In this document: positions 6,749 through 13,130 of the stretch, in pieces | How positions within the stretch are numbered: the first letter of the stretch is position 1 | Layout of the letters: every line of letters starts with the position of its first letter | From: Xanthobacteraceae bacterium | GTDB lineage: Bacteria > Pseudomonadota > Alphaproteobacteria > Rhizobiales > Xanthobacteraceae | Assembly: GCA_019746355.1 (NCBI GenBank) | Contig: JAIESC010000012.1 | Location: forward strand, 1-17,092 | Length of the DNA stretch: 17,092 nucleotides | Direction: 5' to 3' | Notes under the pieces: model-generated | Told to the model about the DNA's origin: nothing | The model's input: the letters and a program-made list of their open reading frames with translations, nothing else | Databases searched by the model: none | Made by a program: the position numbers and the translations under genes

Positions 6749-8236
6749 TCACGGTGTGGTGCCCGGCGCGCGGCGATGCCTGGTCGCCTGTTCGTAGGCA
6801 TAGGCCAATTGAATCATCCGGGCGTCATCGTAGGGCCGCCCCAGGAACGTGATCCCGGCCGGCAGATTGTCCCGGGTCCAGCCGGCCGGCACCACGATCG
6901 AGGGCACGAACATCAGGTAGGTGTTGATGTGCGGCGCGCCCTTCTGATCGACAAAGGGCGGATTTACACCGTCCTTGATCAAGGTCGGCTGGTGCTCGAC
7001 CGCCTTGTGGATAATGGCGTCGAGCCGGTGATCCGCCATCACCTGCAGCAGCGCCGTCATCAGCGTATCGCGCGCTTTCATGTAGGCGTGATGCTGCGCC
7101 GGCGTATCGGCATTGGTCCAGCGCCGGTTGGCGCTCTTCGTCACCTTTGCGAACAATGGCGACGCCATGGCCTCCTTGCGGGTCGCAAACGGCGCGTTGC
7201 CGCCGGCGAAGAACAGCTCGAACATCCGGTCGTCGGCCTCGACGTCCCTGGCGCGCGCCGCGAGCAAGGCCTGCAAATCCGGGATGACCACCGGATCGAC
7301 GATCTCCGCGCCGGCTTTCCGAAGATCATCGACCGCCTTGCCGAACACCTCATCGACCTTGGCAAAATCGTCGCTGCCGGGCTCCGAGTGATAGCCCATC
7401 GGCTCGCGCAGGATTCCAAGCCGCGCGCCCTTGAGAGCGTCGCTTCGCAGTCCCGCCGAATATGTCCCGGCGGTCCGGCCGACACCATAGGCGGTCACCG
7501 GATCCTCGGGATCGTAACCCACCATGCCGTCGAACAGCTTCGCGAGATCGGCGACCGTGCGCGCCATCGGCCCGAGCGAGCCATTGGTGGTCGGCCAGCC
7601 GCCGTAGACGCCGCCGCGGCTGACGAGCCCGACGGTCGGCCGCATGCCGGCCACGCCGTTCCAGATCGCCGGTCGCCGGATCGACGAAAACCCCTCCTGG
7701 CCGATGGCGACGGCGCAAAAATTCGCCGACACGCTCGCGCCGGAGCCGCCCGACGATCCGCCGGCGGTGCGCTCGAGGTCGTAGACATTGCGGGTCGAGC
7801 CGAACAGCGAGCCGTGGGTGTCGCCGCCCCCGAGCTCGCCCAGGGTCACCTTGCCGAGAAAGATGACGCCGGCCTTCTTGAGCTTTGCCACCACGAAGCT
7901 GTCGCGGCGCGGCACGTAGTCCTTGAACAGCAGCGATCCGAGCGTGGTCGGCAGGCCAGCGATGTCCGCCTGATCCTTCATCAGGACCGGGATGCCGTGC
8001 AGCGGACCGACAAGGCCTCCGGACTTCAAGGCCCGGTCGAGGCCGTCGGCTTCGTCGAGCGCCTTCGGGTTGAGCGAAATGACCGAATTGATCGCCGGGC
8101 CCTTCTTGTCATAGGCGTCGATGCGGTCGAGATAGATCTGAACGAGCTGCCGCGCCGTCAGCGATCCGTCGCGGTAGGCGGCATGGATATCGGCGATGGT
8201 GGCTTCCACAACACGGAACGATGATGATGGCGCCAT
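6749..8236 (-). CDS. amidase (amidase-signature family)
   Basis: This 495-residue enzyme of the Ser-cisSer-Lys amidase-signature family hydrolyses carboxamides to acid plus ammonia. The catalytic Lys is in LMKDQ (about 87). The cis-Ser is in GGSSGGSGAS (about 161). The nucleophile is Ser about 185 in GFSSIRRPA. The 24-residue gap between the two serines equals that in fatty acid amide hydrolase. The usual GTDTGGSIR is here GQEGFSSIR, a divergent form that keeps the nucleophile. No signal peptide is seen, so it should be cytoplasmic. It lies upstream of the transporter genes on the same strand and may supply the enzyme acting on the imported compound. The TctC gene diverges from it across about 200 bases. 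Substrate unknown. Confidence 0.93.
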   Translation of the reverse strand: MAPSSSFRVVEATIADIHAAYRDGSLTARQLVQIYLDRIDAYDKKGPAINSVISLNPKALDEADGLDRALKSGGLVGPLHGIPVLMKDQADIAGLPTTLGSLLFKDYVPRRDSFVVAKLKKAGVIFLGKVTLGELGGGDTHGSLFGSTRNVYDLERTAGGSSGGSGASVSANFCAVAIGQEGFSSIRRPAIWNGVAGMRPTVGLVSRGGVYGGWPTTNGSLGPMARTVADLAKLFDGMVGYDPEDPVTAYGVGRTAGTYSAGLRSDALKGARLGILREPMGYHSEPGSDDFAKVDEVFGKAVDDLRKAGAEIVDPVVIPDLQALLAARARDVEADDRMFELFFAGGNAPFATRKEAMASPLFAKVTKSANRRWTNADTPAQHHAYMKARDTLMTALLQVMADHRLDAIIHKAVEHQPTLIKDGVNPPFVDQKGAPHINTYLMFVPSIVVPAGWTRDNLPAGITFLGRPYDDARMIQLAYAYEQATRHRRAPGTTP

Positions 8237-8439
8237 GGGGTCTGGACCTGCTGTTCGGTGCTGTTGGTGGGATGAAGCCTGAGACGCTGAGAAAGTGATC
8301 TTACGTCACAACCCGGCTGCGATCTCGCATGCCTTGTGTCTCCTGAGCCCGCGCATGTCTGCGTTGCATTCACACCGGCGCAAATCGCAATCGGAGAGTG
8401 TCCGGCTTCGGCTATGCTCCACCTCATCGCGCAGGAACC
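8237..8439. other. divergent intergenic region between amidase and TctC genes
   Basis: The 203 bases separate two divergently transcribed genes and must carry both promoters. The only symmetry I noted is a short GTGA...TCAC dyad near 8296-8308. No convincing -35/-10 pair could be fixed by eye on either strand. Confidence 0.4.
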
Positions 8440-9426
8440 ATGACGATGACGGTCAGGTGCTGCCTTGGAAATCGCCTTTATGGAGCAATGTGCACGCTGT
8501 TCGCGGCGCTGATCGCGGCACCACCGGCCGCGGCGCAGACGAACCGCGCCGTGAAGATTATCGTCCCTTTGGCAGCGGGCGGCGGTGCCGACACACTGGC
8601 GCGCGTCCTGGCCGAGCAGATCAACCGGTTCCAGGGCGCGACCGTGGTGGTCGAGAACCGTCCCGGCGCCGGCACCGCGATCGCAACCGATTTCGTCGCA
8701 CGCGCCGCGCCCGACGGCGCAACGCTGCTGATCACCAACCCGGCGTTCCTGATCAACCCGCATCTGCGGCCGCAGAACTACGATCCGATGACCAGCTTCG
8801 AGCCGGTCTGCAACATCGTGAACTTCCCACTGTTCGTCGTGGTGCCCGCCGCCTCGCCTTACCGTACGCTGGCGGACCTGATCGAAGCTGCGCGCGCCAG
8901 GCCGGGCGCGCTGTCATTTGCCAGCGCCGGTCCCGCGACCGCGAGCCACATCGCGCTCGAGGCGCTCAAGCACGCCGCCCGGATCGAAGTCACCTACGTG
9001 CCCTATTCGGGCACGGCCCCGGCCGTGACGGCGCTGCTCGGCGGCCATGTCATGGCGGTCTATGCAGACTACACGAGCGTCGCGGAGCAACTGAAATCCG
9101 GCGTGCTGCGCGCGCTTTCGGTTGGATCGCGCCAGCGGTTCGAGGGGCTGCCGGATGTGCCGACCGTGATCGAGTCCGGATACAACGACTACGAACATGA
9201 GAGCTGGAACGGTCTGTTGGCGCCGGCCAAAACGCCCAAGGACACCATGGCGCAGCTCGAAGGCTGGCTTGTCGCTGCCTGCGGATCGGCCGAGATCAAG
9301 CAAAAACTTGCGGCGCAGGGACTCTCGCCCAGCGTCTCGTGCGGCGCTGAATTCGGCGCGGCGCTGCGGCGTCAATACGAGCAGTACGGCCGTGCCATCC
9401 GCGCCGCAAACCTCAAGGTTCCCTAG
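8440..9426 (+). CDS. TctC/Bug-family periplasmic binding protein (first copy)
   Basis: This 328-residue secreted binding protein is of the tripartite tricarboxylate/Bug family, which binds carboxylates and related small molecules. A signal peptide covers about residues 1-32 and ends APPAAA|Q. The mature protein begins VKIIVPLAAGGGADTLAR, the family signature with the Gly-rich ligand loop. VVVENRPGAGTAIATDFVARAAPDGATLL follows, then the YVPYSGTAPAVTALLGGHV domain-2 motif. The ATG at 8440 has AGGA just upstream and gives a clean signal peptide, so it is preferred over the GTG at 8398. No tctA/tctB membrane genes are adjacent, making this an orphan Bug protein, as is common in soil proteobacteria. 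Its ligand is unknown. Confidence 0.93.
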   Translation: MTMTVRCCLGNRLYGAMCTLFAALIAAPPAAAQTNRAVKIIVPLAAGGGADTLARVLAEQINRFQGATVVVENRPGAGTAIATDFVARAAPDGATLLITNPAFLINPHLRPQNYDPMTSFEPVCNIVNFPLFVVVPAASPYRTLADLIEAARARPGALSFASAGPATASHIALEALKHAARIEVTYVPYSGTAPAVTALLGGHVMAVYADYTSVAEQLKSGVLRALSVGSRQRFEGLPDVPTVIESGYNDYEHESWNGLLAPAKTPKDTMAQLEGWLVAACGSAEIKQKLAAQGLSPSVSCGAEFGAALRRQYEQYGRAIRAANLKVP

Positions 9427-9487
9427 ACACGTGCAGTGGCTTGTTTTTTTGCGGTCGCGGCGACTGGCGCCGAGGCCGCAAACGACC

Positions 9488-9493
9488 TATATA
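9488..9493 (+). promoter_or_regulatory. candidate -10 box for the riboswitch-sugE transcript
   Basis: TATATA stands out in this GC-rich gap, just before the first riboswitch hairpin. A start about seven bases downstream would begin the RNA within or at the base of hairpin P1, leaving its inner CGAGG-ACGA-CCTCG part intact. The matching -35 region (TGGCGC at 9465-9470) is a poor match, so the call is tentative. Confidence 0.3.
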
Positions 9494-9494
9494 C

Positions 9495-9547
9495 GCGCCG
9501 AGGACGACCTCGCGCTTTCCCCCACATCGGTAAGGACGACCTTGCCC
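9495..9547 (+). ncRNA. guanidine-II (mini-ykkC) riboswitch
   Basis: Two short hairpins with identical ACGA tetraloops lie in tandem. P1 has the loop at 9504-9507, closed by CGAGG/CCTCG and extended by GCG/CGC around one bulged C (arms 9495-9515). P2 has the loop at 9536-9539, closed by GGTAAGG/CCTTGCC (9529-9546). The linker is about 13 bases. This is the defining architecture of mini-ykkC RNAs: two stems with ACGR loops that bind guanidinium. The sugE ribosome binding site (GAGG, 9556-9559) follows P2 by ten bases, so ligand-dependent exposure of the site is the likely mechanism. Such RNAs typically precede SugE/Gdx exporters, exactly as here. The call is by eye; a covariance search would settle it. 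Confidence 0.88.
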
Positions 9548-9566
9548 GCGGTTGCGAGGTCTCTCC

Positions 9567-9887
9567 ATGTCCTGGTTGTTTCTCTTTGTCGCCGGCCTGC
9601 TCGAAATCGGCTGGGCCGTCGGGCTGAAATATACGGCCGGCTTCACCCGCCCGGTCCCAACCGTTCTGACGGTCCTCAGCATGGCAGCAAGCCTTGGGCT
9701 GCTCGGCATCGCGCTGCGGACGCTGCCGTTGGGGACCGCCTACGCGATCTGGACGGGTGTCGGGACAATCGGAACGGCTATCCTTGGCATTTTCCTCTTT
9801 GCAGAATCCGCAAGCGCGGCACGGCTCGCGTGCATCGGCCTGATCGTCGCAGGAATCGCCGGCCTGAAACTGGTGTCCCCGGAGTAA
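9567..9887 (+). CDS. sugE: SMR-family guanidinium exporter (SugE/Gdx)
   Basis: This 106-residue, four-helix membrane protein belongs to the small multidrug resistance family. It works as a dimer exchanging cations for protons. The conserved Glu lies at residue 13 in [29 protein letters not shown] follows in helix 3. The N-terminal MSW, the LKYTAGFTR stretch and the upstream guanidine-II riboswitch favour the SugE/Gdx branch, which exports guanidinium, over the EmrE multidrug branch. The start at 9567 is set by homology and by GAGG seven bases upstream. It stands alone, with a terminator right behind it. Expression is expected to rise when guanidine accumulates. Confidence 0.93.
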   Translation: MSWLFLFVAGLLEIGWAVGLKYTAGFTRPVPTVLTVLSMAASLGLLGIALRTLPLGTAYAIWTGVGTIGTAILGIFLFAESASAARLACIGLIVAGIAGLKLVSPE

Positions 9888-9895
9888 CAGAGTGC

Positions 9896-9924
9896 GAGAG
9901 GCCGCCCCGGTCGGCGGCCTCTTT
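9896..9924 (+). terminator. intrinsic terminator after sugE
   Basis: The perfect ten-base arms AGAGGCCGCC (9897-9906) and GGCGGCCTCT (9913-9922) flank a six-base loop and run into TTTC. It lies nine bases after the sugE stop and isolates the riboswitch-exporter unit from what follows. Confidence 0.85.
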
Positions 9925-9947
9925 CACCTTGCCTTTCCCGTCCGACT

Positions 9948-10159
9948 GCCGGAGCGTCCGCGCCGGCCTGGGCGCCGCGACCCAGCGCGAGACGATCGTC
10001 AACGCGATCAAACACGCCGCGGTGCGTTCGACGAAGGTCGACGTCGCCGTGGTCCCCTCCAGGCCGGGGAACACGCCGGTCCAGGCGCACTCCTTTGTTG
10101 ACAACGAAGCCCATGTCGTGGACCTCACCGCGGCATGGCTCCGCGACGTCGTCGCCTGA
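9948..10159 (+). pseudogene. 5'-truncated gene remnant, alpha/beta-hydrolase-like C-terminus
   Basis: A coding-like frame with strong GC bias at third positions ends at the TGA at 10157-10159. It encodes about 70 residues, including TKVDVAVVPSRPGNTPVQA, then HSFVDNEAHVVDLTAAWLRD at the end. No start codon with a ribosome binding site opens it. The frame simply emerges after the sugE terminator. The spaced His followed by a terminal amphipathic helix ending in AWLRD resembles the catalytic-His tail of alpha/beta hydrolases. That family call is tentative. It ends 33 bases before the second TctC gene on the same strand, as if an operon partner of that gene lost its 5' part. Confidence 0.5.
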
Positions 10160-10192
10160 CAACAAAACAGACGGATCATTGGAGATCGAGCA

Positions 10193-11200
10193 ATGCGAAT
10201 GGGTGTGAGTTGGGCTTTCCGGCGCGCCAACGGACAACGGCGAGGGAGCGCCGTGCTGCTGGGAGTCGCTGTGCTGGCGCTCGCACAGCCGGTGGCCGCA
10301 CAGGACTGGCCGCGGTCGGCAGTCACCCTGATCGTGCCGTACAACGCCGGTGGCAACACCGACACGATGGCGCGCCTTCTGGCCGGAAGCCTCACGCAAA
10401 GCCTGGGACAGACCGTGCTGGTCGAGAACAAGGGTGGCGCGGCCGGCGCGCTCGCGACAGAGTACGTGGCGAAGAGCGCGAAGGACGGATACACGCTGCT
10501 GTTCGGAACGGCCGCGCAGACATCGGTCACGCCATTCGTTCAGGCGGTGCGTTACGATCCGCAGAAGGACCTGGCGCCGATCAGCATCTACGGCGCCGGG
10601 CCCAATATTCTGGCCGTCAACTCCAAGCTGAAGGTCACGAACATCGCCGACCTGATTGCATATGCCAAAGCCAATCCCGGTGCCGTCAAATACGGCTCGG
10701 GCGGGAACGGCACGATCGGGCATCTCGCCGGTGCCCTGTTCGGCAAGCGTGCCGGCATCGACATCGTGCATGTGCCCTACCGCGGCGGCTCGCAAGTGAT
10801 CTCCGATCTGCTGGCCGGACACATCGACATGTACTTCGGCAATGCGTCGGAAATCCTGCCGGTGGGCTCGAGCCACTCGATCAAGCTCCTGGGCGTCTCC
10901 ACTCAAAAGCGTCTGGCCGACATGCCCGATCTGCCGACAGTCGGCGAGGCGCTGCCGGGACTTGTCATCGAGGCATGGAACGGCCTGCTCGGGCCCGCCG
11001 GTCTGCCGGCGCCAGTTCTGCAAAAGCTCGAGCAGGACTCCATCAAGGCGGCGCGGAACCCGGAGGCCGTGGAAAAGCTCCGCAAGCTCGGCATCGTCGC
11101 ACGCGGCAGCACCGCCGCGGAATTTTCAGCCACGATCGGGAGCGAAATGCCGATGTACCGCGATGCCGTCACGGCCGCAGGCATCGGATCCGGAGGCTAG
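10193..11200 (+). CDS. TctC/Bug-family periplasmic binding protein (second copy)
   Basis: This 335-residue secreted binding protein has a signal peptide ending QPVAA|Q near residue 36. The mature part starts with AVTLIVPYNAGGNTDTMARLL, the Bug-family ligand loop, then VLVENKGGAAGALATEYVAKSAKDGYTLL. VPYRGGSQVISDLLAGHIDMYF is the domain-2 motif, and EAWNGLLGPAGLP lies near the C-terminus. GGAG lies eight bases before the ATG at 10193; Met3 is an alternative start. It is clearly related to the Bug gene at 8440 but diverged, so it is not a recent duplicate. No TctA/TctB genes are near. The stop shares the bases CTAG with the stop of the convergent HpxZ-like gene. Ligand unknown. Confidence 0.93.
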   Translation: MRMGVSWAFRRANGQRRGSAVLLGVAVLALAQPVAAQDWPRSAVTLIVPYNAGGNTDTMARLLAGSLTQSLGQTVLVENKGGAAGALATEYVAKSAKDGYTLLFGTAAQTSVTPFVQAVRYDPQKDLAPISIYGAGPNILAVNSKLKVTNIADLIAYAKANPGAVKYGSGGNGTIGHLAGALFGKRAGIDIVHVPYRGGSQVISDLLAGHIDMYFGNASEILPVGSSHSIKLLGVSTQKRLADMPDLPTVGEALPGLVIEAWNGLLGPAGLPAPVLQKLEQDSIKAARNPEAVEKLRKLGIVARGSTAAEFSATIGSEMPMYRDAVTAAGIGSGG

Positions 11201-11631
11201 GCCGTTTGTTGCGCCGCTTGCGGCTGATCCGACACATGCGCCGCCGCGATGCGCCATCCGCTGGCGGTGCGAACCCAGACCTGGCTTTGCCGGCCGATGC
11301 CCGGCTTTCCGGCTCTCGTCGTCTCGGTGTTGGTCGCGGCAAAGTCGCGGCCGAATGTCGTGATCACGGTATTCTGGAGCGCGCGCGGGGCAGCGCCGGC
11401 GCCGCCCCGACTCTGGCGATAGTTCGCGATCGCTTCGTGGCCGATGAGCGTCCCGTTCGGACCGAAGCGGACCGTGAACGGGCTTGTCCAGAACAATTCG
11501 TTCATCACCGCCACGTCCTGCGTGTCGACGGCATTCTGATATCGCAGGAACGCCGCCGTCACCTCGGCCACCACCTCGGGAATATTGATCTCCATCAACG
11601 GTTCTTCGGCCGGCGTCTGAGTTGATGCCAT
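11197..11631 (-). CDS. hpxZ: HpxZ/AtzH-like protein (DUF3225, SnoaL/NTF2 fold)
   Basis: This small protein of about 132-144 residues is of the HpxZ/AtzH family, known from oxalurate (purine) catabolism and as a partner of the amidase AtzE in cyanurate breakdown. The family pattern is clear: INIPEVVAEVTAAFLRYQNAV, then NELFWTSPFTVRFGPNGTLIGHEAI, then NTVITTFGRDFA, IGRQSQVWV and a final WRIAAAHVS. The start is uncertain. Homology begins at the ATG at 11595. The ATG at 11631, twelve codons upstream, has a GGGGGAG about ten bases before it and is used here. The family usually sits beside an AtzE-type amidase; here the neighbours are a formamidase-like gene (divergent) and a Bug protein (convergent). 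Confidence 0.85.
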   Translation of the reverse strand: MASTQTPAEEPLMEINIPEVVAEVTAAFLRYQNAVDTQDVAVMNELFWTSPFTVRFGPNGTLIGHEAIANYRQSRGGAGAAPRALQNTVITTFGRDFAATNTETTRAGKPGIGRQSQVWVRTASGWRIAAAHVSDQPQAAQQTA

Positions 11632-11933
11632 TGGTGCTGCGCTCCCCCGGACGGTCATTTTCCGCCGGCCTGCGTTCGGTAGTGGCAAGGTGCTCGCCGA
11701 TGCTTCCGCAGCTTGAGCGGAACCAGGGGAGCTTGAAACGCGACCGGCGTTTCGGAGCCTACAACAGGCTTTCCGGCACGCGGAAGGCAGCGATGCGCAC
11801 GCCATCAATGCATTGTGTCCGATGCTCAGAGATTTGCTTTTGTGCTGGCATGGCGACGCTGGCAGTCGTCCCGCGCCCGAAAGCCTGCGGCCGATCCGGC
11901 AACGTCACGAGACAACACCAACGGACATGACCC
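11632..11933. other. divergent intergenic region, hpxZ-like to formamidase
   Basis: About 300 bases lie between two divergent genes, with no credible coding frame. Two symmetric elements stand out: the 10-base palindrome CAATGCATTG (11806-11815) and a small dyad TTCCG-GCACG-CGGAA (11771-11785). Either could be an operator for a regulator of the pair. No promoter could be assigned with confidence. Confidence 0.4.
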
Positions 11934-13130
11934 ATGGCTGAACATCGGCTGGACGCGGCGCCCGACACGGTCCACTGGGGCTACCTCGACGCAGCACTCA
12001 AGCCGCTGATCACCGTGGACTCCGGCGATACCGTGACGATATCCACGGTTTCCGGCGGGCCGCCGCTCTTGCCGAAACCGGGCGCCGGCTTCGTCGTGCC
12101 GGAGGCGCTGAAGGCGATCCATGCCGGCGTCCAGTCCAGGCTCGGCGGATCGCATATCCTCACCGGGCCGGTCGCCGTCCGCGGCGCGAAGGCGGGCCAG
12201 GTTCTTGAAGTCCGGATCAAATCGATCGGCCTGCACTACGACTGGGGCTACAACCAGATCCGGCCCCAGACCGGCGCCCTGCCCCATGACTTTGCGGAAT
12301 TCCGCGTCATTCACATTCCACTCGACAAGGAACGGATGGTCGGCACCCTGTCATGGGGCGCGGAAATCCCGCTGCAGCCGTTCTTCGGCATCATGGCGGT
12401 GGCCCCGCCGACCGCATGGGGTCCGCTCAGCTCGCAGCCGCCACGGAAGAACGGCGGCAACATGGACAACAAGGAGCTGGTCGCCGGCACCACGCTCTAT
12501 CTGCCGATCCACGTCGACGGAGCGCTGTTCTCGTGCGGCGACGGCCACGGCGCACAGGGCGACGGCGAGGTCTGCATCAACGCCATCGAAACCGGGCTGA
12601 TCGGTACGTTCGAGCTGCACGTGCGACGCGACATGACGCTCGAATGGCCCATGGCGGAAACGCCGACGCACGTCATGACGATGGCGTTCGATCCCGATCT
12701 CGACGACTGCGTCGTGATCGCGCTCCGCGACATGATCAAACTGATTTCCGCGCGCACCGGGATTTCGCGCGAGGATGCCTACATGCTGTGCAGCCTCGCC
12801 GCCGACCTCCGCGTCACCCAGGTGGTGAACGGGTCGAAGGGAATCCACGTCATGCTCGAGAAGAAGGTAGCTGTGCTGCAAGGGCATCGCCACCGTCAGC
12901 CGCGCCTCGTGATGCGCTTCGGCGCCTCGCCGAGATACCAAGCCGCAAGCTGCTCGCGGGTCGGGAACCACACCCCCGGACCGGCCTTTGACGTAGCCGA
13001 TGAACGCGCGCAACGCCGCGATCCGGTGCGCCTGGCCGATCACGTGCGTGCGCGCCAATTCGCTCAGCAGCCGCCGCGCTGCAGGCAAAACTCCCGCCCG
13101 GGACGATCGACCCGGAACGACTCGATATAG
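11934..13130 (+). CDS. acetamidase/formamidase (FmdA/AmdA family) with aberrant C-terminal run-on
   Basis: This is a metal-dependent amidase hydrolysing formamide/acetamide-type short amides in the cytoplasm. Homology is continuous from the N-terminus to about residue 311. It includes GPVAVRGAKAGQVLEVRI near 78-95, the GGNMDNKEL block near 174-182, HVDGALFSCGDGHGAQGDGEVC near 193-214 (metal/active-site region), and VVNGSKGIHVML near the usual end. Family members normally stop at about 300-320 residues. Here the frame continues for about 85 more codons of Arg/Gln-rich sequence. That stretch is antisense to a deacetylase-like remnant and to the end of the next gene. The native stop was probably lost when the downstream junction formed, so activity is uncertain. 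The ATG at 11934 has only a weak ribosome binding site. Confidence 0.85.
   Translation: MAEHRLDAAPDTVHWGYLDAALKPLITVDSGDTVTISTVSGGPPLLPKPGAGFVVPEALKAIHAGVQSRLGGSHILTGPVAVRGAKAGQVLEVRIKSIGLHYDWGYNQIRPQTGALPHDFAEFRVIHIPLDKERMVGTLSWGAEIPLQPFFGIMAVAPPTAWGPLSSQPPRKNGGNMDNKELVAGTTLYLPIHVDGALFSCGDGHGAQGDGEVCINAIETGLIGTFELHVRRDMTLEWPMAETPTHVMTMAFDPDLDDCVVIALRDMIKLISARTGISREDAYMLCSLAADLRVTQVVNGSKGIHVMLEKKVAVLQGHRHRQPRLVMRFGASPRYQAASCSRVGNHTPGPAFDVADERAQRRDPVRLADHVRARQFAQQPPRCRQNSRPGRSTRNDSI
12896..13066 (-). pseudogene. frameshifted C-terminal remnant of a polysaccharide deacetylase/allantoinase-like gene
   Basis: The minus strand encodes LARTHVIGQAHRIAALRAF, then GYVKGRSGG. After a one-base shift in a G-run (near 12970-12980) it continues VWFPTREQLAAWYLGE and ends at TGA (12898-12896). 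The HP-like 'HVIGQAHRIAALRAF...GGVWF.T...' pattern is the C-terminal signature of the NodB/PuuE-type deacetylase family, which includes the allantoinase PuuE. About 55 residues of an expected 300 remain, with no start. The fragment is wedged between the formamidase 3' end and the SMP-30-like gene and overlaps both frames. Family call by motif reading; the frameshift is directly visible. Confidence 0.68.

Noticed and set aside
5257..8224. Plus-strand open frames of over 500 codons opposite the binding-protein and amidase genes
   Set aside because: The composition is Arg/His/Asp-rich and typical of antisense frames in GC-rich DNA. The minus-strand proteins show complete family motifs.
8398..8440. 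Upstream GTG start for the first TctC gene
   Set aside because: It adds 14 residues before the signal peptide. The ATG at 8440 has an AGGA and yields a normal signal sequence.
9427..9450. Intrinsic terminator for the first TctC gene at the T7 run
   Set aside because: No stable stem directly precedes the T-run; only three-pair stems can be drawn.
9740..11023. Minus-strand open frame of about 427 codons across the sugE end and second TctC gene
   Set aside because: It crosses the sugE terminator and opposes a clear TctC protein. No motif or ribosome binding site supports it.
8440..11200. Two TctC genes as a recent tandem duplication or long direct repeat
   Set aside because: The proteins share only family motifs and the DNA does not match over long stretches. 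They are separated by sugE and a gene remnant.
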